Origin: Pedobacter sp. KBW06
Lineage (GTDB): Bacteria > Bacteroidota > Bacteroidia > Sphingobacteriales > Sphingobacteriaceae
Length of the DNA: 64,000 nt
Direction: 5' to 3'
NCBI RefSeq assembly: GCF_003852525.1
Contig: NZ_QAJL01000001.1
Coordinates: 916,983-980,982, forward strand
Shown here one piece after another: positions 1 to 8,616 of this stretch (position 1 is the stretch's first letter; each line of letters opens with the position of its first letter). The position numbers and the translations under genes were made by a program. The notes under the pieces were generated by a model that had not been told where the DNA came from, made no database searches, and was given only the letters and a program-made list of their open reading frames with translations.

Positions 1-1
1 C

Positions 2-385
2 CAAAGGTTGTTTTCCGATGCTCTACTGGGTTATAAGGATGCCTTATACCAATCTGAAATTCTGAATAATAATCTTGAGACTTGTTCTACAACGGGAATA
101 CCATATATACAGGTATATCTGCTTTCCTGCTACAATTTAGCGAATACGTATTTGGAGCTCGCACAAAAAGAAAACGCAGAAAAGTTGTTTAAACGTGCAA
201 TTTATTTCCTGGTACATCTTTTCGAACGCGATATAGATATAAATGAAGTACAACGTGAACTAAAACGAGCGCTAACGACATATGCCAGCTTTATTGACGA
301 AAACAATCTTGACAAACAACTCGTGGAAACATTATACAATGATGTATTATCACTTTTGAAAAAACACCCAACAATACTAAAATAA
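2..385 (+). CDS. C-terminal part of a TPR-like helical protein
   Basis: This is the 3' end of a gene whose start lies outside the window; the frame is open to the left edge. About 127 codons are visible, mostly amphipathic helices. The segment with LLSCYNLANTYLELAQKENAEKLFKRA has the spacing of small and aromatic residues found in tetratricopeptide repeats, so a scaffold or protein-binding role is likely. There is no catalytic motif. It ends 23 bases before the peroxiredoxin gene, so the two are probably co-transcribed. The exact family is not recognised. Confidence 0.6.
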   Translation, partial: QRLFSDALLGYKDALYQSEILNNNLETCSTTGIPYIQVYLLSCYNLANTYLELAQKENAEKLFKRAIYFLVHLFERDIDINEVQRELKRALTTYASFIDENNLDKQLVETLYNDVLSLLKKHPTILK

Positions 386-408
386 ATTAACATAACAACA
401 AGAAAACT

Positions 409-1032
409 ATGTGCAATTCAATTAAAACACTGATGATGAATCAGAATAACAATGACCGTCAAAGACCAATTAGTATTGGCGAAAAATTGCCAAAATTTTG
501 TAAAAAGGCAATTATGACTATAGGAAACAATATGGACATCATTGACATTGATCAGAATTACGCTTCGGCCAATGGTAAATGGATGATTCTTTTTTGGTGG
601 CCTAAGGATTTTACATTTGTATGTCCTACTGAAATTATTGATTTCGACCGAAATACAGCGGAATTTTCTCAACGGAACGCAACAGTAGTCGGCGCCTCTA
701 CAGATTCGGAATACGTACACCAAGGGTGGAGACAGACCAACCCAGGGTTGACTAATCTAAGCATTCCTATGCTTGCGGACACCTCAAAATCTCTGGCTTC
801 AGAGATGGGAATATTAGATACTGAGGAAAGGGTTCCATACCGGGCAACTTTTATTGTAGATCCATCTGGAATTATTCAGTGGGTAAGCATCTATCCAATG
901 AATGTAGGACGAAATGTCGACGAAGTCCTCCGCGTACTTGATGCCTTACAGACAGAAGAATTAACAGCTTGCGGATGGACTCCGGGAGAAAAAACTTTAA
1001 CAGCTAAACTGGAAAAACATGCTGCAGGATAG
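409..1032 (+). CDS. ahpC: AhpC-type 2-Cys peroxiredoxin
   Basis: This thiol peroxidase should reduce hydrogen peroxide and organic hydroperoxides in the cytoplasm. The peroxidatic site FVCPTE is present with Cys72, preceded by the usual FWWPKDFT strand, and a likely resolving cysteine is Cys188 in TACGWTPG near the C-terminus. The length of 207 residues fits the AhpC/Prx1 group. The ATG at 409 is taken as the start; Met9 or Met10 would also fit and would remove an unusual N-terminal extension. Its end overlaps the next gene by 14 bases. No AhpF-like reductase is visible nearby, so electrons probably come from a thioredoxin encoded elsewhere. Confidence 0.9.
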   Translation: MCNSIKTLMMNQNNNDRQRPISIGEKLPKFCKKAIMTIGNNMDIIDIDQNYASANGKWMILFWWPKDFTFVCPTEIIDFDRNTAEFSQRNATVVGASTDSEYVHQGWRQTNPGLTNLSIPMLADTSKSLASEMGILDTEERVPYRATFIVDPSGIIQWVSIYPMNVGRNVDEVLRVLDALQTEELTACGWTPGEKTLTAKLEKHAAG

Positions 1033-2494
1033 TCCTTTAAAAATAAAACTTATCCATGCATCCGAAAGGGGCTTAATTGCTAAGAATACCACGTTCATCA
1101 TGATTATCTCATCTTGTGAACAGTTGGATAATTATTCGTTTCCGGCTTCTTTTTCAGAAAAAACACATCATATCCTGGAAAGTCCAGGGTATGATGTGTT
1201 GACAACACTTGGAGCGCATAAAACTATCTTCGTTATTTCGTCAGAAAAAGAAGTCGAAACCTGGCGATTAATTGGCGCTTCACTTTATAAAATCCTGAAA
1301 AAAGAACGCATATCATTTGCACAACTTAAAGAACTAAGAACCTTATCATTAGAAAACCGTCGTGCCTTATTTGAAGGACTTCTCTTGGCAAGCTACTGCT
1401 TTAGCAAGCATAAAGAAAATCTTAAACAGGATAAAATACTAATTTATGTGAGCGGGTCTGTCTTTCCCGGAGCAGAACTGCAGGAATTGCATTTATTGAA
1501 CGAGGCCATTACCTTGACTAAGAATCTAGTCAATGAACCGCTCAATCATCTGGATGCCTTAAAGCTTTCTGAAGTTATCGTTCAAGCGGGCAAAGAATTT
1601 GGTTTTGAAACCGAAATCTTGCATGAACAAGAGATAATCCAACTCAGAATGGGTGGCCTGCTAGCCGTGAACAAAGGGTCCGAAACTCCTCCCACATTTA
1701 ATGTACTTGAATATCGTCCAGCCAACGCTGTTAACGTTAGGCCATTAGTACTGGTTGGCAAAGGCATCATGTTTGATACTGGCGGGTATTCCCTCAAAAC
1801 AGGTGGGTCGATGGTAACCATGAAATGTGATATGGCCGGAGGTGCTGCTGTTTTGGGAATCATTGCTGCTATTGCATCGAATAAACTCCCCTATTACGTT
1901 GTAGGGCTTATCCCTGCAACAGATAATAAAATAAGCGCCAGTGCCCTGGTTGTCGATGACATTATTACCATGATGGATGGTACAACCGTTGAAATACAAA
2001 ACACCGATGCAGAAGGGCGGCTGGTGTTAGCTGATGCGCTTACTTACGCCAGACGATTTGATCCGGAGCTGGTGATTGATATTGCGACATTAACAGGGGC
2101 TGCAGCAGCGATTACTGGTTACTATGGAATTGCGATGGCAGGTAATCACCAACAAAAAATGGATAAACTAAAACAATCAGGGGAAGCCGTTCATGAGCGG
2201 CTATTTCAGTTGCCTTTATGGAAAGAGTTTGGTGAACTATTGAACAGTGAAACTGCCGATCTCAGAAATATCGGCGGGCCGATCGGGGGTGCAAGTACAG
2301 CGAGTAAGTTCCTCGAACATTTCACATCCTATGACTGGATACACCTGGACATCGCGGGCGCCGCATATATCAAAAAACATATAGGGTATAAACAATCTGG
2401 TGGCACTGCCTCTGGTGTTAGACTTTTGTATGAATTTACCAAACAGCAAATAAAAGAAGAAATTGAGATTAAAAAAACCAATGAGCATGACTAA
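1019..2494 (+). CDS. pepA: M17 family leucyl aminopeptidase
   Basis: This is a cytosolic two-metal aminopeptidase that removes N-terminal residues from peptides. The metal-binding and catalytic residues are all visible: Lys248 and Asp253 in VGKGIMFDTGG, Asp271 in KCDMAGG, and Asp330, Glu332 and Arg334 in the family signature NTDAEGR. The 491 residues match the family, with the variable N-terminal domain covering about residues 1-160. The start at 1019 lies inside the peroxiredoxin gene; an internal ATG at codon 28 is an alternative. Its 3' end overlaps the YceI-like gene. It sits with other metalloenzymes that normally have housekeeping copies, so it may be a second PepA used under special conditions (inference). 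Confidence 0.9.
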   Translation: MLQDSPLKIKLIHASERGLIAKNTTFIMIISSCEQLDNYSFPASFSEKTHHILESPGYDVLTTLGAHKTIFVISSEKEVETWRLIGASLYKILKKERISFAQLKELRTLSLENRRALFEGLLLASYCFSKHKENLKQDKILIYVSGSVFPGAELQELHLLNEAITLTKNLVNEPLNHLDALKLSEVIVQAGKEFGFETEILHEQEIIQLRMGGLLAVNKGSETPPTFNVLEYRPANAVNVRPLVLVGKGIMFDTGGYSLKTGGSMVTMKCDMAGGAAVLGIIAAIASNKLPYYVVGLIPATDNKISASALVVDDIITMMDGTTVEIQNTDAEGRLVLADALTYARRFDPELVIDIATLTGAAAAITGYYGIAMAGNHQQKMDKLKQSGEAVHERLFQLPLWKEFGELLNSETADLRNIGGPIGGASTASKFLEHFTSYDWIHLDIAGAAYIKKHIGYKQSGGTASGVRLLYEFTKQQIKEEIEIKKTNEHD

Positions 2495-3143
2495 AAGCAA
2501 CTGCTATTCAGGAAACTTCTTACACTCGACTGGTATATTGATGTACGCTGCTATTGCAATAGGTTGCAACCAGAGTAATAACACTAGTCAACCCCCTCCT
2601 GCGCTCACAAGCAAAAATTTATATGTAGTTTATGATTCGGTAAAAGTTCATTGGACAGCTTTTAAAACAACCTCCAAGATAGCGGTAAAGGGAACATTCA
2701 CTAATATCGAATTGAAAGGAATAAAGGATGGACAAAGTCTGAAACAGGTTTTAAATGGATCCTTTTTTACCATTTCGGTATCGAACATATTTTCAAACAA
2801 TGAAATCCGGGACCTCAGACTTAAAACTATTTTCTTTGGGGCAATGAAAAATCCGGAAGTGATATCAGGTACACTACATTATAAAAATGACATTCCTTAC
2901 CTGTACCTGAAAATCAATGGAATTGCAAAAGAGGTACCTCTGGAGACCAGCTTTAAAAACAACAGGCTAAAGTTAAAAGCCAGCATTCAACTGCTCGACT
3001 TCAATGCGGTAAAAGCATTAGCGGCATTAAACGCTGTATGTTTTGAGCAGCACAAGGGTGCTGATGGGATTAGTAAGATCTGGGATGAAGTTGAAGTTGT
3101 GGGAACCGTACTATTTTCTGATAAGCGACAAATTCACAACTAA
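2481..3143 (+). CDS. YceI-like lipoprotein
   Basis: This is a probable envelope protein of 220 residues. A short hydrophobic stretch ends in IAIGCNQ with Cys29, which looks like a lipoprotein signal. The rest resembles the YceI lipocalin-like fold, recognised from VHWTAFKTTSKIAVKGTF and the later LKASIQLLDFNAV strand; YceI proteins bind isoprenoid or lipid-like ligands. The ATG at 2481 is chosen over an upstream TTG; ATG 2487 is equally possible. It overlaps pepA by about 14 bases, and the MetAP gene begins one base after its stop, so it belongs to the same operon. The ligand is unknown. Confidence 0.7.
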   Translation: MSMTKSNCYSGNFLHSTGILMYAAIAIGCNQSNNTSQPPPALTSKNLYVVYDSVKVHWTAFKTTSKIAVKGTFTNIELKGIKDGQSLKQVLNGSFFTISVSNIFSNNEIRDLRLKTIFFGAMKNPEVISGTLHYKNDIPYLYLKINGIAKEVPLETSFKNNRLKLKASIQLLDFNAVKALAALNAVCFEQHKGADGISKIWDEVEVVGTVLFSDKRQIHN

Positions 3144-3144
3144 T

Positions 3145-3909
3145 ATGTCAATTACACAAGATTATGAATTAGAAGGGATGCGAGCTGCCAGTAAAGCCGT
3201 TGCTTTAACGCTTTTGGAAATGAGAAATTATGTCCAACCTGGGATGAGCACCAAACAACTGGACAATTTTGGTGCGCAACTCTTACAAGATTTTGGCGCC
3301 AGATCGGCACCTGAATTAACCTATAAATTCCCTGGCTGTACCTGTATTTCTATAAACAATGAAATTGCACACGGTGTCCCGCATGAAAAAAAGATAATGA
3401 AAGAAGGCGATCTCATTAATATAGATGTTTCAGCTGAGTTAGATGGTTTTTGGTCTGACAACGGAAGCTCATTTGTTTTGGGTGAAGATATTAATGGTCA
3501 CCAGCACCTGATCAATACTTCCAGGCAAATTTTGCAAAAAGCCCTCCTTCATATACGAGGAGGGGTGCGGATTTCCGATGTAGGATACCTAATCGAAACC
3601 GAAGCTAAAAGAAATGGATATAAAGTAATTAAGAACCTCACTGGTCACGGTGTGGGAAGAAGCCTGCATGAAGAACCAAAAGGCATTGCCAACTATCGTG
3701 ACAGACGTAATCTAACAAGGTTCAGAAAAAACACCACAGTAGCGATTGAAACCTTTATTTCCACTGGATCAACTATTGCCATTGCATTAAATGATGGCTG
3801 GACAATGGTTGGCAATAAAGGCGGTTATGTAGCCCAGCATGAACATACGATAGTTGTTACCGATGGGTTACCAATCATCTTAACGGAAATGAACGGAATC
3901 TGGGATTAA
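3145..3909 (+). CDS. map: type I methionine aminopeptidase
   Basis: The enzyme removes the initiator methionine from nascent proteins. All five metal ligands of the family are present: Asp94, Asp105, His168 (in GHGVGR), Glu202 and Glu233 (in QHEHT). The length of 254 residues is that of the short type Ia enzymes, without an extension. The ATG at 3145 follows the YceI-like stop immediately and aligns with the usual N-terminus; the frame is open further upstream, but that part is inside the previous gene. A housekeeping map gene usually sits near secY or infA in the ribosomal protein cluster; this copy does not, so it is probably a paralogue. Confidence 0.92.
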   Translation: MSITQDYELEGMRAASKAVALTLLEMRNYVQPGMSTKQLDNFGAQLLQDFGARSAPELTYKFPGCTCISINNEIAHGVPHEKKIMKEGDLINIDVSAELDGFWSDNGSSFVLGEDINGHQHLINTSRQILQKALLHIRGGVRISDVGYLIETEAKRNGYKVIKNLTGHGVGRSLHEEPKGIANYRDRRNLTRFRKNTTVAIETFISTGSTIAIALNDGWTMVGNKGGYVAQHEHTIVVTDGLPIILTEMNGIWD

Positions 3910-3932
3910 CACAGACGAACAAACAGACAAAT

Positions 3933-5270
3933 ATGATTATAAAAAAGGTTTCTATCGTCAATGAAGGTAAAATTATCATAGCGGACGTTTCCATCAAGAA
4001 CGGATTAATTCACAAAATCGGCGAAATGGATCCTACTGCTAATGAAACCGTTATAAACGGAACTGGAAAGTACCTGTTCCCTGGTATTATCGATGGTCAG
4101 GTTCATTTCAGAGAGCCTGGACCTACCCATAAGGGAGATCTTTATACAGAAAGTCGAGCTGCAGTGGCAGGAGGCGTTACTTCCTTTATTGACATGCCAA
4201 ATACTATCCCCAATGTACTGACCATTGAAAACCTGCATGATAAATATAAACTAGCATCAGAAAAATCTTTAGCAAATTACTCCTTTTTCATGGGCGTTAA
4301 TGCAGATAATATCGATCGGTTGCTTGGAATGGATACCTCAGGATTTATCGGTCTTTCGGATGATGGTCTATATTTTACCAAAAAGGGAAACCTACTGGCT
4401 GATCGTCCTGACGTCATGTACAAACTCTTCAAGGAGTCTAAATCCATTATTGCTGTACATGCCGAGGATGAGCAAATCATTGATGAAAATGAAAAAGCAC
4501 TAAGAAAACAGTATGGAGAGCATATACCAATGAGGTATCATCCTATCATTCGTAGCGACGCCGCTTGTTATGCAGCCAGCAAAAAAATGATCGACATGGC
4601 GGTAAAATTTGGTACCAGGCTCCACATCCTACATTTATCAACCGAAGTGGAAACCAATTTATTCCGAAACGACATCCCTCTTAGTAGTAAAAAGATTACT
4701 ACTGAAGTTTCCGTTCAGCACCTTTGGTTTTCTGACCAAGACTATGATCGGTTGGGATCATTGATTAAATGGAATCCGGCTATAAAATCCGAAAAGGATC
4801 GAATCGGGCTTTTACAGGCTTTATTAGATGACAGAATTGATATCATCACTACCGATCATGCCCCCCATACGTTGGAAGAAAAAAAGCAATCGTATTTCAA
4901 AGCACCATCGGGGGGGCCAATGGTACAGCATTCTTTAAATATCATGCTTGAACTTCATAAGTTGGGAAAAATATCATTAGAAAAGATAGTAGAAAAAATG
5001 TGCCATAATGTAGCTATCCTCTATGGAATTGAAAAAAGAGGATTTATACGCGAGGGCTATTATGCAGACATGGTAATTGTAGACTTAAACTCAAACTGGA
5101 CAGTTGGAGTGGAAAACATCCTATACAAATGTGGCTGGTCTCCACTACATGGAACAAAATTTCACACCAAAATCACACACACATTTGTAAACGGTAATCT
5201 CCTTTATGATAACGGACATTTCAATGAAGGCAATAAAGGAATGCCTCTGACATTGGTCAATAAAGAATAA
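3933..5270 (+). CDS. pyrC: dihydroorotase (class I type), variant metal motif
   Basis: The product is an amidohydrolase-fold dihydroorotase, which interconverts carbamoyl-aspartate and dihydroorotate in pyrimidine synthesis. It has 445 residues. Recognisable blocks are FREPG with His58, DMPNT, SDDGL, VHAEDE, HLST and TTDHAPHT with Asp308. The usual HxH metal pair is GQVH here, so the first His is Gln56. This is seen directly and may mean altered metal binding; I believe some Bacteroidota enzymes carry the same change. Other amidohydrolases such as allantoinase are less likely because of the FREPG and APHT blocks. It lies 23 bases after map and 5 bases before the phosphoglycerate mutase. Confidence 0.85.
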   Translation: MIIKKVSIVNEGKIIIADVSIKNGLIHKIGEMDPTANETVINGTGKYLFPGIIDGQVHFREPGPTHKGDLYTESRAAVAGGVTSFIDMPNTIPNVLTIENLHDKYKLASEKSLANYSFFMGVNADNIDRLLGMDTSGFIGLSDDGLYFTKKGNLLADRPDVMYKLFKESKSIIAVHAEDEQIIDENEKALRKQYGEHIPMRYHPIIRSDAACYAASKKMIDMAVKFGTRLHILHLSTEVETNLFRNDIPLSSKKITTEVSVQHLWFSDQDYDRLGSLIKWNPAIKSEKDRIGLLQALLDDRIDIITTDHAPHTLEEKKQSYFKAPSGGPMVQHSLNIMLELHKLGKISLEKIVEKMCHNVAILYGIEKRGFIREGYYADMVIVDLNSNWTVGVENILYKCGWSPLHGTKFHTKITHTFVNGNLLYDNGHFNEGNKGMPLTLVNKE

Positions 5271-5275
5271 ACAGT

Positions 5276-5899
5276 ATGACATCGAAACTAATTTTAGTAA
5301 GGCACGGACAATCATTATGGAATCTGGAAAACCGGTTTACTGGCTGGCAGGACGTAGATATCACCGAAAAAGGAAAAGCAGAAGCTCAGAATGCTGGAAT
5401 TCTGCTTAGAGATATAAAAATAGACATTGCGTTTACCTCAACACTCTTAAGAGCACAACACACACTTGATATTATCCTGCAAAAGCTCGGGCTTGAAACA
5501 TTACCAATCATCAAAGATAAAGCACTTAATGAAAGGTGTTATGGAGATCTAGAAGGCTTAAACAAAGCTGATACAGCAGAGAAATACGGTGAAGAACAAG
5601 TACACATCTGGAGAAGATCCTACGATATTGCTCCGCCAGGTGGAGAAAGCTTAAAAGACACCTATAACAGAGTCATTCCTTATTTTCTGGATAATATCCT
5701 CCCCCTACTTAAAACAGGGAACAACATTGTTATTGTAGCACATGGAAACAGCATGAGAGCACTGATAATGTTTCTGGAGAATCTAAGCCCAGAGGAAATT
5801 CTCAAGAAAGAACTGCCAACCGGAATTCCAGAAATTTATAATCTGGATGAGAATCGTTTGTTTTCCATTACAAAATCAGTATCCAGATCAAAAAACTAA
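5276..5899 (+). CDS. gpmA: 2,3-bisphosphoglycerate-dependent phosphoglycerate mutase
   Basis: This glycolytic enzyme interconverts 3- and 2-phosphoglycerate through a phosphohistidine and needs no metal. The catalytic motif RHG (Arg9, His10) is followed by [16 protein letters not shown], typical of true dPGM rather than general phosphatases. The acid loop [12 protein letters not shown] and the second histidine in [10 protein letters not shown] are present. The length is 207 residues, a little shorter than the 250-residue E. coli enzyme but normal for compact forms. It is the last intact gene of the run beginning at 409. Confidence 0.88.
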   Translation: MTSKLILVRHGQSLWNLENRFTGWQDVDITEKGKAEAQNAGILLRDIKIDIAFTSTLLRAQHTLDIILQKLGLETLPIIKDKALNERCYGDLEGLNKADTAEKYGEEQVHIWRRSYDIAPPGGESLKDTYNRVIPYFLDNILPLLKTGNNIVIVAHGNSMRALIMFLENLSPEEILKKELPTGIPEIYNLDENRLFSITKSVSRSKN

Positions 5900-5912
5900 A
5901 AGGCTAAACATA

Positions 5913-6242
5913 TTGAAAATAAATTTACATCACACTGATAATATCGAAATGGCAGAGGTGCTTTATTCGACCTTCCTGGCTGGTGCTTGGGCCACCGAAG
6001 TGCCTCTGGACAGAGTCAACATCAGGGACGTGGGACCAAACTGATGGTCTATCGAAGACATTATAACTAGCGATTTTAATCGTTTACTATCTATTTTATA
6101 TTGCATAGATATCAGCGAGAAACAGATAAAGCAAGCCTTAGCTGAAAACTCCTATGCAGAAAGTGCAGGCACAACGATCACAAGATTAATCTTGGAACGC
6201 CAGCAAGAAAAGTTAAAATTCAGAAAAATGTATAAAACCTAA
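5913..6242 (+). pseudogene. small gene interrupted by an in-frame TGA
   Basis: A TTG at 5913, 14 bases after gpmA, opens a frame that reads KINLHHTDNIEMAEVLYSTF and continues to a TGA at 6042-6044. The same frame then continues for 65 more codons, including FNRLLSILYCIDISEKQIK and TRLILERQQEKLKFRK, and ends in TAA at 6240. Both halves look coding, so this is most simply a gene of about 109 codons with one nonsense mutation. The first Trp after the stop makes a TGG to TGA change near the site plausible. The family is not recognised. Readthrough cannot be excluded. Confidence 0.6.
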
Positions 6243-6780
6243 TGGTTTTGAATGTTTACTGGATATGTCGTCGATATGTATTTAATCTTTTCGAGGTCAA
6301 AATAGCCATGAAACAGATTGTCAAGACTGTAAACTGAACTGTCGAACTAGTAAGATAGATTGACAGAGTTCAGTTTACAGTCTCCAACCATAAGCTATGA
6401 TTAAGGGGACTTTGCGCAACTCCTCCGGGGTTCTGAATAAATTGGTCTAGAGCGCTTTCATAACCAATTGGCTAGATTTTTAATGTGTTCGGCTTCTGAG
6501 GAAGAGCCCCAATATACACTATGGTAACTTTCGAGAACCTTTATCTTAAAATAAACTATATATTCATGTTGATAGCCTTTTCCTTGTGTCGGTACAGTTT
6601 TAAACTACTCCACATTTGACAATTCCAATCCTTTAGCCGGAATAATTTCCGCTATGAAAGACGAAATTTCTAGGTTCTGGATATATCATTAGTAAAATGC
6701 AATACATGGCGCTAAGTATTTGCAAGTGATAAATGTTTAGAATTTAACAAAAGCATTATATTGCATTAGGAAGATAGCTT
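6243..6780. other. non-coding gap with an inverted repeat and a decayed coding trace
   Basis: No intact gene is seen in this stretch. It contains a perfect 17-base inverted repeat at 6324-6340 and 6367-6383 (arm AGACTGTAAACTGAACT, 26-base spacer). On the minus strand, 6604 down to 6458 stays open for 49 codons and reads like protein (YFKIKVLESYHSVYWGSS), but it has no start codon and an upstream stop, so it is probably a relic. The gap separates the enzyme operon from the glycan locus. Confidence 0.5.
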
Positions 6781-6790
6781 CTTAACTTTG
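6761..6790 (+). promoter_or_regulatory. Bacteroidota -33/-7 promoter for the ECF sigma gene
   Basis: TTG at 6761-6763 and TAACTTTG at 6783-6790 match the TTG and TAnnTTTG elements of the Bacteroidota primary sigma factor, with 19 bases between them. The expected start of transcription is about 14 bases ahead of the ATG at 6804, giving a very short leader. Confidence 0.65.
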
Positions 6791-6803
6791 CAATAGTTAA
6801 TAT

Positions 6804-7406
6804 ATGGAAACGGAATTACCTGTATTCGATTCAAAATTGTTGGAGGAGCTAAGAACCGATCAATCCGGTGCATTCGAAAAACTGTTTAACAGGTATTGGC
6901 ATGATCTTTATAAACTGGCTTATCGCCGTTTGGGTAATCAGTCGGAAGCAGAGGATATGGTACAGGATATTTTTACGAATATCTGGGAGCGCCGGCATAC
7001 ACTTGAGATCAGGACATCACTTCAAAGTTATCTCCGTACAGCTTTAAAATATAAAATCATCAGGTGGTTGAGTCGGGAAGACATTCATAAAGAGGCTATT
7101 AATCATTTGTTTTTGAGGATGGAAGAAATGGAAGAAACCATCATTGACGTTCTGGTAGCTAATGATGTAAAACAAACATTGGAAGATGCAATTGGTAAAT
7201 TCCCGGAAAATATGCGAAAGATCTTTACTTTACGTGCTGAGAATTATACCATATATGAAATAGCAGAAGCTTTAGGTTTGGCTGAGCAAACGGTAAAAAA
7301 CAACAATACTGAAGCCTTGAGGCGTTTAAAAGTTGTTTTACATGACAAACATCCTGATGTCAGTAAATCATTTTTTACCATCCTAATTGTGTTAACATTA
7401 AATTAA
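6804..7406 (+). CDS. ECF sigma factor, FecI type
   Basis: This is a sigma-70 family extracytoplasmic-function factor of 200 residues that directs RNA polymerase to the neighbouring outer-membrane uptake genes. Region 2 covers roughly residues 22-95, with EAEDMVQDIFTNIWERR as the promoter-melting helix. Region 4 lies at about 135-178 and ends in the helix-turn-helix YEIAEALGLAEQTVKNN. The next gene is a FecR-like anti-sigma factor, the standard partner. It has its own promoter at 6761-6790. The most likely trigger is a substrate signal passed through the TonB-dependent receptor at 8617. Confidence 0.92.
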   Translation: METELPVFDSKLLEELRTDQSGAFEKLFNRYWHDLYKLAYRRLGNQSEAEDMVQDIFTNIWERRHTLEIRTSLQSYLRTALKYKIIRWLSREDIHKEAINHLFLRMEEMEETIIDVLVANDVKQTLEDAIGKFPENMRKIFTLRAENYTIYEIAEALGLAEQTVKNNNTEALRRLKVVLHDKHPDVSKSFFTILIVLTLN

Positions 7407-7476
7407 CAATTACATAACATTTTCTTGAAGTACTTTCAGCCCTCGTGTTGCACTATATAGCTGTAAAAGACCCATA

Positions 7477-8436
7477 GTGAAAGATTCATTTTTTAAAAAA
7501 CTCCTAGAAAAATACAGTAACGGCACAGCCAATGGAGCTGAACGCTTTATAGTCGATGCCTGGTATGATTCTTTTGACAAAGATTCAAAAAAGAGCATTC
7601 CGGGGATTTCCAATATGGAAGAAACTGAGATGACACGTTTGCGTATTTTTAATAAAACAGCGCCCCAAGTCCCAAAACAGCCTTGGTTTCGAAACCCTTG
7701 GATGCAGGCCGCGGCATTATTGACAGTAATCTCTGGGGTCTCCTTAGGCTACCTGCAACATCGGTTACAGGAAAAAGAAGTAGTAAATTCTCAAATTACC
7801 CAAACCTATCAAACTGGACGGAAGGAAATCAAAAAGATCCTATTGAAAGACAGCACCGTAATTTGGCTAAATGCAAACTCCAGTATTCGCCTGCCCACAG
7901 ACTTTGGAACAAAAGAACGCAGGTTGACTTTAATGGGAGAAGCTAATTTTGAAGTTCAAAGGGATTCCTTGAAACCATTTATTGTTGATGCCCGGGAAAT
8001 TAGTATCCGAGTATTGGGGACGGCGTTTAACGTTAATGCCTATCAGCAATTCCAGCGCATTAAAGTAAGTGTTGGTCACGGTAAAGTCCAGGTAAATGAA
8101 GGACAAACGACACTCGCTCTACTGACCAAAGGACAAGGGCTTGAGTTTAGTAAAACCACACATCAATTCGAAGTGAAAAGCATCATGTCGTCAAATAGCA
8201 CTGCTTGGATATCTGGCCTCACTGTATTAGAAAAAGCCAGTTTTCAGGAAGTTCAGCAAGCTATGCTCAATGTATATGGTGTAAAAATAAGTACAAAAGA
8301 CAAGAAGGTAAAGGCCTATAAATACAACATTACACTACGTTCAAATCAGTCAAGAGAAAATGCTTTGGATATGTTAATGACCATAGTAAACAAAAAGTAT
8401 TCACAGGAGGAGCCGAATGAAATAGAAATCTATTAA
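7477..8436 (+). CDS. FecR-family anti-sigma factor
   Basis: This is an inner-membrane regulator of 319 residues that holds the ECF sigma factor until the receptor signals. A cytoplasmic N-terminal part (1-73) is followed by one membrane helix at about 75-93 (PWMQAAALLTVISGVSLGYL). A periplasmic FecR domain follows at about 115-215, recognised by DSTVIWLNANSSIRLP and IRVLGTAFNVNAY, then a C-terminal domain. GTG at 7477 is the start. It lies 70 bases after the sigma gene. A GC-rich hairpin (8442-8470) separates it from susC. Confidence 0.9.
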   Translation: MKDSFFKKLLEKYSNGTANGAERFIVDAWYDSFDKDSKKSIPGISNMEETEMTRLRIFNKTAPQVPKQPWFRNPWMQAAALLTVISGVSLGYLQHRLQEKEVVNSQITQTYQTGRKEIKKILLKDSTVIWLNANSSIRLPTDFGTKERRLTLMGEANFEVQRDSLKPFIVDAREISIRVLGTAFNVNAYQQFQRIKVSVGHGKVQVNEGQTTLALLTKGQGLEFSKTTHQFEVKSIMSSNSTAWISGLTVLEKASFQEVQQAMLNVYGVKISTKDKKVKAYKYNITLRSNQSRENALDMLMTIVNKKYSQEEPNEIEIY

Positions 8437-8441
8437 AAGAG

Positions 8442-8470
8442 ACCTGGCGAATCCAGTGAATCCGCCAGGT
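8442..8470 (+). terminator. hairpin between anti-sigma gene and susC
   Basis: The arms ACCTGGCG (8442-8449) and CGCCAGGT (8463-8470) form a perfect 8-base stem with a 13-base loop just after the anti-sigma stop codon. There is no strong T tract, so it may attenuate or protect the message rather than fully stop transcription. Confidence 0.5.
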
Positions 8471-8616
8471 GATTTATGCCTCAGTATCTAGTTTGGACGC
8501 TGTACTACTGAAGGCATTAGCAATGAAAATAAATTAATTACTAACTATTCAAATCTATGAAACCAGAGTATATAATCCAAGACTCTCGAGCTGTATTTGA
8601 ATGCAACAAAAATTGA

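Noticed and set aside
1582..2500. Minus-strand frames opposite pepA
   Set aside because: They are shadows of a clearly coding plus-strand gene with all M17 residues.
3043..3144. Longer N-terminus of the methionine aminopeptidase
   Set aside because: The extension lies wholly inside the YceI-like gene and has no ATG; ATG 3145 gives the normal family N-terminus.
6042..6044. TGA as a selenocysteine codon
   Set aside because: No hairpin of the bacterial SECIS type follows the TGA, and no selenium genes are in the window. A nonsense mutation is simpler.
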